From: Knufia peltigerae
Lineage: Eukaryota > Ascomycota > Eurotiomycetes > Chaetothyriales > Trichomeriaceae
Reading direction: 5' to 3'
NCBI GenBank assembly: GCA_030247855.1
Contig: JAPDRN010000085.1
Location: forward strand, 1 to 64,000
Length of the DNA: 64,000 nt
Part shown: in pieces, positions 39,930 to 50,942 of the stretch
Layout: each line of letters opens with the position of its first letter
Position numbering within the stretch: position 1 is the first letter of the stretch
Translations under genes and position numbers: made by a program
Notes under the pieces: generated by a model
Databases searched by the model: none
Told to the model about the DNA's origin: nothing
The model's input: only the letters and a program-made list of their open reading frames with translations

Positions 39930-39940
39930 AGTGAAGTGAA
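39921..39940. repeat. (GTGAA)4 tandem repeat
   Basis: Four exact 5-nt units. The TGA at 39927-39929 ends the preceding small gene, so unit loss or gain upstream of that stop would alter its C-terminus. Confidence 0.8.
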
Positions 39941-39993
39941 GGAAAGTGCGCACCTGCGTGCACCTTTTGTGCCTCAACTTCACCTCACCACTG

Positions 39994-40587
39994 ATGTACA
40001 CCTCACTTGTCACTCACCACTCTGAATGGTGCTTGAGAGCCCTCACGTTCATCGTCGCCGATTTGGCCTACAAACCTCTTCCCCTCGTTTCTACGACTCC
40101 GAATTTGGCGTTGATGTCTGATTCACCCTCGAAAATGAACTTCTCTAGGCCATGCTTCTTCAAAGGAAGGTTAAGCTGCCAAAATGTAACAACTCAGCCG
40201 ATTCCCTTTCTCGACGAGCCCTTCAGGACCTGGCACTCAACAATTTTCCTCGTGGTCTTTGTTTTGGCCTTCGCCATTGTCACCGCTTTTCTTGGGTATC
40301 GCTATGTGGAGGCTCTCAAGTTCAAGAGTTGTTCATGCTGCAAATCTATCTTGAATCCAGAAAGACAGGCATTCGAACCAGACATGGAAGGTCAACGTTG
40401 CCAGGGACGTTGGAAGAAGGAGGTTCACGATATTCCACCCATCCAGTCATGTGATCCTCATACAGATCAAATTCAACAACGTATCAGACCTCGTGAGGTT
40501 CGACTTAGTATTGTTGAACTTGGAGAGGTTCGAGAGAGTGGGATAGCACGGAGACGGGCCTCGAATCCACGGATCACCACTGATTAG
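39994..40587 (+). CDS. small single-TM protein, uncharacterised
   Basis: Single-exon frame. Starts at ATG 39994 (197 aa) or, perhaps more likely, ATG 40114 (157 aa, MSDSPSKMNFSRP). A strong membrane segment FLVVFVLAFAIVTAFLGYRY is followed at once by KFKSCSCCKS, a Cys cluster at the membrane edge suited to palmitoylation, then a basic hydrophilic tail with RIRPREVRLSIVEL and RRRASNPR (a possible kinase-A-type phosphosite). I do not recognise the family. It lies in tandem with the small gene upstream. Confidence 0.5.
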   Translation: MYTSLVTHHSEWCLRALTFIVADLAYKPLPLVSTTPNLALMSDSPSKMNFSRPCFFKGRLSCQNVTTQPIPFLDEPFRTWHSTIFLVVFVLAFAIVTAFLGYRYVEALKFKSCSCCKSILNPERQAFEPDMEGQRCQGRWKKEVHDIPPIQSCDPHTDQIQQRIRPREVRLSIVELGEVRESGIARRRASNPRITTD

Positions 40588-40912
40588 GAGACGATGCACT
40601 CGGCACCGTCCTCAAGCAGCAACTCCTCAAAACACAATATCTCACGTTACAGCGCGTCTCACACTTAACGACCTTCCTCAATTCAACAACCGTATTCGAA
40701 TTACTTTCGCCTGAAGTTGCATGTCCGGCCCACATCAGCAGCTACAGCCGTTAAGAGGGGGTCGGTCGGTGAGTGCCAAACATATGTTCATCAAACTTCG
40801 GATCTGGCTCCCACACACTCTCATTGAAAGGTTTTGGTAACACTACGGTGCACATGGTGATACGGAAAATCGGGATCCAATTGCAATATCTCGTCGATCT
40901 CGTCGATCTCGT

Positions 40913-41831
40913 CTAAGGAGCGCAGTATCCTCCATCAACCAAAATATCGGTTCCTGTGGTGTACGAGCTTGCATCACTCGCAAGATACAGATACGCACCG
41001 ACCAACTCAATAGGCTCCCCTTCACGACCCATGGGGATCTTGTCTCTCCAGATGTTCTTGGTCTCGGGAGGCACGAAGTTGCTGATCTCTGTGGCAATAT
41101 ACCCAGGACTGATACTGTTCGCACGGGCAAATTGAACCCATTCAACAGCAAGAGAACTGCACAGGTGCCGGACCGCTGCCTTTGCGCCGTTATATGCACT
41201 TTGAAGTTGAGGGAAATTGACAATGTGGCCGCTCATACTCGCCGTCGCAATGAATTTGCCATAGTTGAAGTTCTCCAGCTTGTTCTTCTTCTGTTCTCGC
41301 CAGATGCGGCCGGCTGTTCGGGCGCAATAGAAGACGCCGTCAATATCGATCTTGACGACGTTCTGGTAGTGATCAAGTTCGCCCCCGATCATGTCTCCTT
41401 GGGTCCATGGAATACCAGCGTTAGCCACGAAGATATCTAATCTGTTGTTGAATTCCTTCACTTGAGAAACAATGGCCTCATCAACAGCCTTTGCATCCCG
41501 TACGTCAACCTGATATGCTTTGCCTGAGGATGTGTTAGTCATTCTCAATCGATTCTGTGATATTGGTCTCTATCGTATACATACACTTGACACCAAACTC
41601 CTTCTCGATATCCGCGGCACGTTCAGGTGCTTTCTTATTGCTGTGATACCAGATTGCGACATTTGCGCCAGCTTCGGCATATCCCCGAGCGACTGAAAGA
41701 CCGATACCGGCACCGGCACCAGAGATGATTGCCGTTTTGCCCTTCAACGAGAACAAAGGCATGACCAATTTCGACTTGGGAGCCTCGGTGTTGTAGTGTT
41801 TGAAATTACCGCCATTGAGTGCGTCGTCCAT
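40913..41831 (-). CDS. SDR of the sorbose reductase / NADP-mannitol dehydrogenase group
   Basis: Two exons (41585-41831 and 40913-41523; intron gtatgt...cctcag) encode 285 aa. LFSLKGKTAIISGAGAGIGL is the cofactor loop, with a basic WYHSNKKA after strand 2 that suits NADP(H). VDVRD, FVANAGIPW, ATASMSGHIVNFPQLQSAYN and the Tyr-x3-Lys of SAYNGAKAAV are the classical SDR motifs. The block SMSGHIxNFPQ with NSISPGYIATEISNFVP and SDASSYTTGTDILVDGGY is the hallmark of fungal mannitol 2-dehydrogenase, sorbose reductase (Sou1) and L-xylulose reductase relatives, so a ketose/polyol redox role is likely. It has a TATA promoter and is divergent from the large TM protein gene. Confidence 0.92.
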
Positions 41832-42644
41832 GGTGGCTAGGGGTAAGAATTGACGATGGTTTAATGTGAGAGAACAGGAGATGACAAATGTCGAAGAGAA
41901 AATTCACAGAGAATTATAGTACAACTGTCTATATATATTTGATGAGATTTCACATCCACGTACGCTGGCCTGCTCCATTCCCGTCAAGGCAAAGTGTTGC
42001 CGTCAGGCAGATGGAGTCCTGCAAAAAGATTATTTGATTTATGGATTAATCAGTCTGGCGGTGACCACCGGCCGACTTCTTCTTTCGCTGACTGAACTAC
42101 GGATGTCGATGTATGTGGTGGTCAATATTCACCTACACGAAAGTGATGATTCCTTCTTCCCCAAAGCTTCATATATTGCCGAAGGAAATTCGCAACAAAA
42201 GCATCGCAATTCATACAATTGACAACTTGTTGAATCCGGCCACATGTGTGTGTATCAGCGTATCCATATATTGACGCCATTCTCTGTGTTGGCCGTCTCC
42301 AGTGACGAAAATGGCCCACACGGCCCAGCGATAAGGTCGCATTTGCAGATCACCCTCTTGAAAATCTGAGTCGAGGTGAGCACGTCCCCGTAGCCTTATG
42401 GGTACCAAGGGACGAGCATTCGCACCGATAATTGCAAATCGGTTCGAGTATGCTGTGTGAGTTTGGAGGCGGCTTCTGGACCACATTCCATCCGAGCGTG
42501 CTTGTTTTGCCCGACCGTCTGTTAACCCAATCTCCCACATTCCAGAGCCAGGACACGCGAAACTCGTTGAAAGCTCACAATGAAAGCCTCACCGACTTTC
42601 AACATGATACAATTCGCAAACTTTACTGTTGAGAGAGGTCGACA
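41832..42644. other. divergent intergenic region
   Basis: About 810 bp between the SDR (minus) and the large membrane protein gene (plus). It holds the SDR TATA box at 41930. Small frames (42034-42222 and 42211-42556) are not supported. Confidence 0.5.
41930..41939 (-). promoter_or_regulatory. TATA box of the sorbose-reductase-like SDR
   Basis: TATATATAT about 100 bp upstream of the ATG at 41831 on the minus strand, at the expected distance for a TATA-driven, regulated gene. Confidence 0.6.
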
Positions 42645-45600
42645 ATGTGGCCCGTATGGCTGATCATCGTTGTGGCGGTTGCAGCAGCCGCAGTCTGCAC
42701 CATCGCCGGCGTCTTGTTGGCCGTTCGGGTTGAACGTCGACGACATCGCAACCTTCTTGGCAGTCATCATCTTGCAAGGCATCTCACAGCATATCATCGA
42801 CCGAATCTCAACGCAAATGATAAAAATTATTCTGATGTTACTCTACCTGACAAGAATCTCAGCCTCGTACAGATGCCGTATGGTATCGTATCCATTGGCA
42901 GCAGTAGAGATCTCACGACTGAGGACGAAGGGGATGACCAGGCAAGATCGCGAGCGTTGCATGATCCTGATAGAATGCTTCTGGTCCGGAACGATAAGAG
43001 AGGCATCAAACGGTCGTTCATAGGGCATTCACTGGTTATACCCAAAACACGGAGACAGAAGTGCATACAAAAAGTCATGCCATGCGAAACGGCACAGAAC
43101 TCGCCCCTCTCGGCTATCATCGAGCTTACGGATTCAGAACACTCCCCTCCTCTCGTGACAGAAATTGCAGATGAAGCTTGTTCATTCAATGTCATTCGAA
43201 AACCAGAAAGACAGCTCTCTATTCAATGGCCTCTGACCGGTTCGAAGGGCCGACCTGATGCTGCTCCGACCGAAGTTCTTTCAATGGCTGCACGCGCCAG
43301 CATGCTAATGAGGATGGGTGGGCGAAATACTGCTTCAGGTCATTCTGGACCTCACCCACTCATCAGGGTAGTCAATAGCAGTAATCCTTCATCGCCCACA
43401 GAGCATACGAGGTCTGCGAAAGTAACCAGCGTTGCCCACAACCGCGAGCTACTTCAAGGTCCAAGATACGAATATTCGCATGATGACACCGAATCCGCCA
43501 CCAGCTTTGAACCCGAGAGGCACATATTCTGTGATGGTGAACACCAACGCCTTCCCGGTTGCGACTTCGGACTTGACCCCAGATCCAAGAGCCCAGCGCC
43601 GCGACTCCAATCTAAACCAGGACGAGCTACAGTTGATACACTGCGGGCTGTCAAGCCAAGTCTTCATTCAATTCATGCAAGCTTTGACATGATTGATACA
43701 AGTCCTCACAACAGTGAAGAGAATCCTGTTTCCCGATCTGTTCCGGCCGTCATCATTCGGGAAGACTCCTTCAAGACTATTGATGCGAGCCACTGGGATA
43801 GTCCTGTGAAGCTCAAAGTGCTTAAAACACGCGCGGGATGGAGCGCTAGGCGCTCCATGATTGAACCTTCCAGAGCCACGCAATGGCGTGCGGCAAGTGA
43901 CTCACTCGTATCGAACAATGAAAGAGAGGATACCATCAGGGAATTGAGGAGGCCGGCTTCGGTCGCGACAGCAAATCCTTTGCAATGGGATTTGCGAGGT
44001 GAATTTGCAAAGGCCCGGGAGTCTTTCTCACCTCTGGAGAGCCCCAAGAAGGGACACAAACGCCAAAACTGCGTCCGAATTACTAATCTTCCAGTTCCGA
44101 CTCCCAAATCGAAACGGATCAACAACCTGCCAGAAGTGCTGGAAGACCAGCCCCTTCGAGCAGAACGGCAACTTCATCATTCCGTTTCAGGTTTTCAATC
44201 ACGGCCGACAATCAAGATGGACGAAGAGGCATTCATGTTTGACTCTTCACCGAGATCTGTCCCCATACAATCACCATTTCATAATCTGCCGATTCTAACG
44301 CCGACCCTCGTCCGAGCGCCACGAAAACAATACATACAGTCTCCAGCCATCATGACATTGGATATGCCACGCCCTGATTCCGACATATTCGGTAATATCC
44401 CGAGTGACTACTCGGTCAAACACCCATCACCGCCGCAAATGCCGCTTTCGCCCAGTGCGCGGCATGACATCCGCCTCAATAGCACGCCTCCGTCCGAACA
44501 CAATCTACCTCAGCCGTTTGACTCGCCTATTCTGCCATCTCCAGCTCTGAAGAGCTCAGCATTGTATCCACGCAAGTCACTGGTCAAAGGTCCACGTGGC
44601 CATTGTACAGCAGGGATAGGGAATCTTGAGCTCTCACAAGGTGAGAGTCCATTGCAGCACAAGACCCCGACTGGACACATTTATACAAGCAAAGAACATC
44701 TCAAATCCGGGGAGCTCGATCTCCGCAGATCGGTCATGCTCATGCGAAGTTTGAATTCGGAGAATAGACTTGATAGCTACACCAGTTTCAGATCTCGGCC
44801 ATGTCACAAGGACGGCGTCGGTCAACATATGCATTCCGGATTATGTAGGTCAAGCTGTGCATCTAGCATGCTGACAATATCACCCATCCTTGAAAAGACG
44901 ATGCCTGGGACGAAATCGACACACGAATCTGCACCACCAGTGTCGACCACCTCGGCTCGTTCTCGACAACCCTCGAATTCTCCATCAAACATGTCCACGG
45001 GCGCAGGTTCGATCTGGGAAGACGACAGCGTAGGTGGCGGTGACATAGATTGGGCCGGCGACTCAAATCCAGAAGATACACCGACGTCCACACTTGTCGG
45101 TGGTGGCACACATTTAGGGCTGCGACCATTTCCTCAACCTGCTCCTCTGCGACCACGGCCGAACAACGAGGCAAGAGATTGCAATAAGCAGCATTTCCAA
45201 TACCGCCGTTATGACGTGCAGAATTCGCCACCGCCACTCCTCGGTCCACGTAAATTTGAAGGTCCAGAATCATTATGGGAAGTCCAAACAGAAACAAAAC
45301 GACAATTTTCGACGACTCGGTCACGCGCGCCTCCGCCGTCGATGGACAGTGGACTACCAAAGTGGCATGGACGTGGACATGGAAGTAGACGTGTCTATGG
45401 GGAAATGGATTCCCACGATCATTTGGAGACTGTAGATGCGAGTGCGGGAGACGTGCGTGGTAGTTATCCTTCGCCGCTTGTGAGGAATTTGGAAAGGGCT
45501 GTGAGTAGTGGACGATGGGATACTAGAAATGCCCGTACCCGTCATATTCGAGAAGGGGTTGAGAGTGATATCAACGGTGTCAGAAGTGGAAGCTCATCAA

Positions 45601-45710
45601 GAGGTCGTGCATATACACCGACATCTCAGAAAGAATCATCTGACGTATCAAGTCAAGGGTTGGGCTTGGGATTGGGGTTGAGGGTTGGTAATAGACCATT
45701 GCGATTGTAG
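42645..45710 (+). CDS. large single-pass membrane protein, disordered, uncharacterised
   Basis: Single exon, 1021 aa. The first 27 residues form a signal anchor, VWLIIVVAVAAAAVCTIAGV, followed by RVERRRHR, so by the positive-inside rule the long C-terminal part is cytosolic. That part is Ser/Pro/Arg-rich with many SP and RXXS sites (for example SPRSVPIQSPFHNLP, SPPQMPLSPSARHD) and no recognisable domain; it ends in a Gly/Leu-rich GLGLGLGLRVGNRPLRL. Proteins of this build (N-terminal anchor plus ~1000-residue phosphosite-rich tail) are common and unnamed in Eurotiomycetes. It could be a scaffold at ER or plasma membrane; nothing in the sequence defines the function. Confidence 0.75.
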   Translation: MWPVWLIIVVAVAAAAVCTIAGVLLAVRVERRRHRNLLGSHHLARHLTAYHRPNLNANDKNYSDVTLPDKNLSLVQMPYGIVSIGSSRDLTTEDEGDDQARSRALHDPDRMLLVRNDKRGIKRSFIGHSLVIPKTRRQKCIQKVMPCETAQNSPLSAIIELTDSEHSPPLVTEIADEACSFNVIRKPERQLSIQWPLTGSKGRPDAAPTEVLSMAARASMLMRMGGRNTASGHSGPHPLIRVVNSSNPSSPTEHTRSAKVTSVAHNRELLQGPRYEYSHDDTESATSFEPERHIFCDGEHQRLPGCDFGLDPRSKSPAPRLQSKPGRATVDTLRAVKPSLHSIHASFDMIDTSPHNSEENPVSRSVPAVIIREDSFKTIDASHWDSPVKLKVLKTRAGWSARRSMIEPSRATQWRAASDSLVSNNEREDTIRELRRPASVATANPLQWDLRGEFAKARESFSPLESPKKGHKRQNCVRITNLPVPTPKSKRINNLPEVLEDQPLRAERQLHHSVSGFQSRPTIKMDEEAFMFDSSPRSVPIQSPFHNLPILTPTLVRAPRKQYIQSPAIMTLDMPRPDSDIFGNIPSDYSVKHPSPPQMPLSPSARHDIRLNSTPPSEHNLPQPFDSPILPSPALKSSALYPRKSLVKGPRGHCTAGIGNLELSQGESPLQHKTPTGHIYTSKEHLKSGELDLRRSVMLMRSLNSENRLDSYTSFRSRPCHKDGVGQHMHSGLCRSSCASSMLTISPILEKTMPGTKSTHESAPPVSTTSARSRQPSNSPSNMSTGAGSIWEDDSVGGGDIDWAGDSNPEDTPTSTLVGGGTHLGLRPFPQPAPLRPRPNNEARDCNKQHFQYRRYDVQNSPPPLLGPRKFEGPESLWEVQTETKRQFSTTRSRAPPPSMDSGLPKWHGRGHGSRRVYGEMDSHDHLETVDASAGDVRGSYPSPLVRNLERAVSSGRWDTRNARTRHIREGVESDINGVRSGSSSRGRAYTPTSQKESSDVSSQGLGLGLGLRVGNRPLRL

Positions 45711-45895
45711 ATTGAAAGTCTGTTGTTGTTGGTATGTTAGGACATTTTCAATTCGATAAAGGTAGAGGTGGTTAATTTGTTGAGTCTAGTTTACAATTAC
45801 TTGTCTAGTGATACAAGGGACGAAGTGATATTTGTTCCGTATCTGTAGCGAACATCCTTGTTGTGCCTGGTATCGGAACAGAGAGTGTATCGAAA

Positions 45896-47293
45896 TCAAA
45901 TTCCACCATACTTGTTCCATTCCTTGTTGAATCGTTCAATGACCGTTTTACTTTGGATGAGAACTCCCAACTCTTGACTAGTCCTCCAACTAGCTGCGTC
46001 CATGTTACAACTTCCCAATAACAATTTGGAGTCGTCAACGATTGTGACTTTGGCGTGAAGTTTGACGGGAGTTGTCGAGTGATTGTCACGCCGGTCACCA
46101 CTCGACGGTGTCGTAGTTGTAGCCTCGCGCTGATGATCATCAAAGTAATGTACCATCAATTCCCCCCGGCTTCCGTGTGACATTTTTTTCAACCTCCGGA
46201 CACAAGTAGGTGTGGTGGTACCGGCCGTCACGATTTGTTCGGTCGTCATCAATCTACGGTTCGTCCACACAAGTACACGAACTCCACGGTGGAGGGCATC
46301 ACTGAGGAGTCCCAGCACGGCAGGTTCGGTCAGGTTCGGTGTCAGTATGGTGATGCTGGATCGGGCGGTAGATAACAGGTGGTGAGTGGTCTGGAGCAGG
46401 GGCGTTTTCGAACAGGAGGAGGATGCGGCGGTGGCGGAGCTCGGTATGGGGATGCAAGAACATTTCCTCGATAGAAGGGAACTCGGTCGGCACCAGAACG
46501 GTATCAAGGTTGATCGATGAGGTGACGGCAGGAGTATGGTCCGTGCCGCCGAGTCGATACTCTCATTATGGTCATCACCGTCACCGTCATGTTCATGATC
46601 ACCTGGTCCGTCATGGCCTTGTCCGATAGACGTTGTCGTTGATGATGATGATGATGATGATCCTGAGGTCGAGCCTGATATCGACGTCGGAGGTCCTGTG
46701 GAGGAAGTCGACGACCAGAAGGATTGATGAAATGCCATCAATTCATCGACAACACGCCCCCTCGTCGCGACACCGACCTCGAACCATGGTTCCCAAGACA
46801 CGTTGCAGGACGGGAAAATTGCGAGTTTCCTGTCGACAACGACGTACTTGGAATGTATGATCCCAAAAGGCCAAAAGAATTTTCGCGTCACCACCAGATC
46901 TAGACCCGGTAGTTCTTCAGGGTCAGGCAAACCCAGCTTCTGCTTCCATTTGGTAGGGCCGTATATTTCTCCCCCCTTCGGTGTGGGCAACAACATGTTT
47001 CGAGCCAGAGACGAGGATGAAAAACATATCCTGACCGTGATCTTTGTTCGATTTTCCATTACCGCCTGGTTCGAGAGGGCGACCAGTGCGTCCCGGACGG
47101 AGTCTCGAGTGGTCGAAGGCGCCCAGAAACAGGTCGCCAGGATCACCTCGTTTCTTGCCCTTTCGATGTGAGGGATGACCAAAGATTCAAAGACTTCATG
47201 ACCCGTCCCGGTGGTCAAGGATACAACCGTACTTTTTGTCCAGTGGCGGGCGTGTCGTGGCCCCGATGAAGAGACAAGCTCACCACAATCCAT
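45896..47293 (-). CDS. phospholipase D-like phosphodiesterase (two HKD motifs)
   Basis: Single exon, 465 aa. Two H-x-K-x4-D motifs are intact: HSKYVVVDRKLAIFPSCNVS and, near the C-terminus, HAKVTIVDDSKLLLGSCNMD. This makes a complete bilobal PLD-superfamily active site. The length and spacing suit cardiolipin-synthase-like or PLDc_2 proteins of moulds rather than large PX-PH phospholipase D. An internal Ser/Thr-rich and His/Asp-rich spacer (SGSTSGSSSSSSST, GDHEHDGDGDDHNE; about residues 200-240) separates the halves. No signal peptide or TM is obvious. Phospholipid or other phosphodiester substrates are possible. Convergent with the large membrane protein gene (185 bp). Confidence 0.9.
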   Translation of the reverse strand: MDCGELVSSSGPRHARHWTKSTVVSLTTGTGHEVFESLVIPHIERARNEVILATCFWAPSTTRDSVRDALVALSNQAVMENRTKITVRICFSSSSLARNMLLPTPKGGEIYGPTKWKQKLGLPDPEELPGLDLVVTRKFFWPFGIIHSKYVVVDRKLAIFPSCNVSWEPWFEVGVATRGRVVDELMAFHQSFWSSTSSTGPPTSISGSTSGSSSSSSSTTTSIGQGHDGPGDHEHDGDGDDHNESIDSAARTILLPSPHRSTLIPFWCRPSSLLSRKCSCIPIPSSATAASSSCSKTPLLQTTHHLLSTARSSITILTPNLTEPAVLGLLSDALHRGVRVLVWTNRRLMTTEQIVTAGTTTPTCVRRLKKMSHGSRGELMVHYFDDHQREATTTTPSSGDRRDNHSTTPVKLHAKVTIVDDSKLLLGSCNMDAASWRTSQELGVLIQSKTVIERFNKEWNKYGGI

Positions 47294-47875
47294 GTCGAAT
47301 CAGTTACAAAGGTCGTGGTAGAGGAGATGAAGAGCCGAGTCCCTGGCGGCTTTGCCATTGCTTATGCCCTTGTCACTGACGTCGAGTAAATAAGTGATGG
47401 CAGCATCACAAAAGCCTCTTGATCAAGCACAACGCGGACAAACTGGGTTGAGGTTGACGACATTGAAGAGGTGTCGACAATGCAGAGGCCAAGGCTGAGT
47501 CAGCAAGTGATACATAGAATCCAGCGATTTCAATATTTTGAAGTATCACAGTACAAATACAATCTCAACAACCCACTGTCAAGCAGAGCTTGTCTAGGTA
47601 GTTTGCATTAATAGAGGCCACTAGCCTCCTACACACAAAGACTGAATGTCGATGTTTAATGGGTTCGTGCTATTCCAACACACAAAAATGGCGCCGCCAC
47701 CACCATTTCTCATCGAGCTTTGAAGCGTCGATTTTGACCATCAAGAGTCAGAGAGAATAATGACTTGACGCACCACATCAACGAACCTCGTCGAGATGGG
47801 ATCTCTCCTAAGATAAACATACGAACATGTAGTCAGGGATCCTTCGACACAACGCACCAAACCCAGAGTCTTGAT
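47294..47875. other. intergenic region between PLD-like and CTK1 genes
   Basis: Promoter of the PLD-like gene and 3' flank of the kinase gene (both minus). Nothing recognised; the small frame at 47765-47947 is not supported. Confidence 0.5.
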
Positions 47876-50800
47876 TCAAGACATGCTCATTCGTGCACTC
47901 CCTTCTCCTTCAGACTCATCTGGATCGTCGTTCTTGACCTCCTCTGACTGGATCGCAGAACCCACAACTTCTCCATTTGGAGGAGGTGGTGGCATCACAG
48001 GAGTATTCGCAGCGTCAACTTGAAGTCTCGCCTTCTTCTCAGACCCGTCCGGCTCGGGGAGATCTGCCTCGCGTGCCTTTCTCTTTTCCTTTTCACGTAG
48101 CTGCTCTTCTTTCCTGCGCTCCTTTTCCTGCTTGTCTCGTTCTCGTCGAGCTGCTTTACTCTCAAATTCATGCCAATCACCTTCGACGCGGGCGAGTTCC
48201 ATCGCCTGCTCGGGTTTTGGCTCTTCGTTGAGGAAGTACGCGTGTTTCAGAACTTCATCTGCAGAGGGACGCTTCTTTGGATCGTACTTGAACATCCACT
48301 GGACTAATTCAAGACCGGCGGGAGTGAAAATATCTCGCATGATTGTTTCGAATTGTCTCTTTCGCCGGTCAGCGGGCTGCATTAATTCAAACCACGGCAA
48401 GTCGATGATACCGGGCCATTCTGCACGGGTGGGGGTGCCGAGCATATTGTAGACCTTTTCAAGCTGGCTGAGTTCACCTCCCTCACCTGGAAAGATCGCC
48501 TTCTTGGTAAACATCTCCACAAAGACGCAGGCCGCAGACCAGATGTCGACCTCAGGACCATACTGTGTCTCGCCCAGTATGAGCTCGGGTGGTCGATACC
48601 AGATCGTGATCACTCGATTTGTATAATCAAGTTTGCGAGATTTGGTGTAGAATCTGGCCAAGCCAAAGTCGGCATATTTCAAGAGCCCAGTATTGGAAAC
48701 AAGAATGTTCGCAGCCTTGATGTCTCGGTGTAGGACGCCACGTCGATGAAGAAATTCCAAACCCTCGAACATCTGCTTTGCCAGGTCCTTCTTATGAGCT
48801 GGGCTCAATGTGAAGGTTGGGTGGTTGATGAGCCCAGTAAGATCATGTGACATGTATTCGAAGACCATGAAACATTCATTCTTTTCAACCATGACTTCTT
48901 GCAAAGCAACGACATGTTTATGTCTGAGATGTTGCAACAGCCTAATCTCACGAACCGCTGTGATGGGGAAACCATCTCGCTCGCCCTCCATACGGATCTT
49001 CTTGAGTGCTACCTTATCTTTTGTGTAGATGTGAATGGCTTTGAAGACCTTTCCGTATGTGCCGGCACCAACCACAGATTCATTACCAGGCTTGCGAAAA
49101 TACACCGAATCGGAGTCCGCAAATTCAGGAGTCAGAGTTGGTCGAGACTTTGTCTCTCTCCTGGATTTTTTCGAGGGAGGGGACCGCGATCGGTCGGGTC
49201 TGCGGTTGTCTGCGGCTTGAGCAAGGGCTCTTCGGTCGGGACGTGATGGAAAACTAGGTGGCAAAGGCCGTTGATTAGGCCTGTCGTCTCGTCGATCGAA
49301 CCGATCAAATCGATCAAATGGCTTTTTCCTTGGTTGCGTGGGAGGACCTCGCTCGTCGGGGTGGAAAGGCCCCTTTGGTTTGGCTGAAAAATCTGCGTTT
49401 TGTCTGGCTGGACCTGATGGAGGAGCCTTTGACTTGAAAGCAAAGCTGAATTTTGAGGCTGCTGTTCCTGTTTGATCATTCACCTGCGCATGCTGATCTT
49501 CATGCTTCTGATCTTCAACCTGTAAGTCTTTCGAGGGTCTGAAAACATTTCCTTCCTCCTTTGGAGTTTCTCTGCCATCCTGTGAATGGACTGGTGAAGT
49601 TTGATGCATGTGTCCACCTTGTGCATCAGGATTTTGTGAACCACCTCGCTTAGGACCAGTAGGAGGTGCTGTCCACTGAAGATTGTTGAAGTGACCGCCT
49701 CTGCCTCGACCGCGACCGTTGAATCTCTGATCTTGTTTACCATATTGCCCACCGCGAGGCCCATGGCCGCCCCGGTAAGAGGGCTGTTGATACCCTTGCG
49801 AATTTGACCCATAATACTGCTGGTTTTGATAGTAAGGGTTCGGATTGTTCATGCTACTTGGCCCGGGGAAATTGTTTTGTCGGTACGGTGGAGATGAATT
49901 GTGCATGGGACTAAGTAAACATCAGCGAGGCTGTCATGGTTATAGAAGAATCAACTTACCCATGCGGACTTTGACCACCTCCCCAACCGCCTCTTGGATT
50001 ATGGTACGGCGATCCCGCCTGGGACCCATGATAGGAGCTGTTAGGTGTTCCCGAATAAGGGGGCGATCCGTTGTATTGTTGCCGAGTATCGACAAATGGC
50101 CTCTGTTGCCCTCTATGATTGCCATAGTTCCCACGCGTCGAGTGTTGGCCATCCATGGAGCGGTTGTCTGTATCGTCTACCACAGACGGAGTTCGTGAAC
50201 GGGGTTGACCCCCTACAGGAAAACGCCGACCTCTAGATTTTCCAGGTCGTTTTGGAGGTCTGAAATCTTTGTGGGATGTTTCACGATGACTGGTGTAGTC
50301 GTCACGGCGAGATGGGGATGCTCTCGACGAGTGGCGAGGTGAAATCGATCGCCTATCTTGTCTTCGATGAGGACTCGATTCTCTGGAACCTCTGACGTCC
50401 GAGTTGTACCCACGAGGCCCTGAATCAGACCTGGATGCGTTGGATGGTCGGAAGGGAGACCTTGATCTAGAACGCCTATCGTGGATATCTGGACGATCTC
50501 GGCTGCGACCAGGATTCCGACTGTCTGAACCGAATCGGTCACTGGGTGCAGGCGATGGGCTCTGGGTACGTCGGCGCTTAGGGTGTCTGTCTGGAGAGAA
50601 ATCGCGAATTCGGGCAGGTCTGTCTTTGAAGGGCCTCGAATGCTGTGCGTGCGAATGTTTAGAGTTTGCTGGACGGGTGGGAGAAAGAGACGGTTTTCTA
50701 CCGCCGGATTTCTTCGTATCTCGTTGCCACTTTCGACTCTGACGACGCCCGCCGCGTGTTCCTTGGTCCCTATCTCGGTGAGGGCCCCGATAATCTTCAG

Positions 50801-50942
50801 AATATCCAAAAGAAGGCGATGGAGGACGATGACCACCGGGATGTCGCTCACTCTCCCGCGATCGATTCAAGTCTCTGTCGCGCGGGTCGTCTTCAGCTCG
50901 CCAACGATGCTTCATTGATGGGTCGTGTCGAGACCTTGCCAT
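47876..50942 (-). CDS. CTK1: CTD kinase catalytic subunit, Ctk1/CDK12-type
   Basis: Two exons (49960-50942 and 47876-49910) encode about 1005 aa. Ctk1 phosphorylates Ser2 of the RNA polymerase II CTD with its cyclin Ctk2. The kinase domain (about residues 600-890) shows VGAGTYGKVFKA, VALKKIRMEGERDGFP with the CDK helix PITAVREI (CDK12/13 and Ctk1 read PIT[AS][IV]REI), HRDIKAANILVSN, ADFGLARFY and TIWYRPPELILGE. The N-terminal ~330 residues are RS/SP-rich like SR proteins, followed by an RGG/Gln/Asn-rich stretch. The C-terminal tail is a charged helix (RRERDKQEKERRKEE). A 5' extension is possible: ATG 51185 (MRGGLVK, donor gtgagt at 51164) spliced to 51011 stays in frame and adds 30 residues. 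Confidence 0.92.

Noticed and set aside
46803..47171. 122-codon ORF antisense to the PLD-like gene
   Set aside because: Shadow of a gene with two intact HKD motifs on the other strand.
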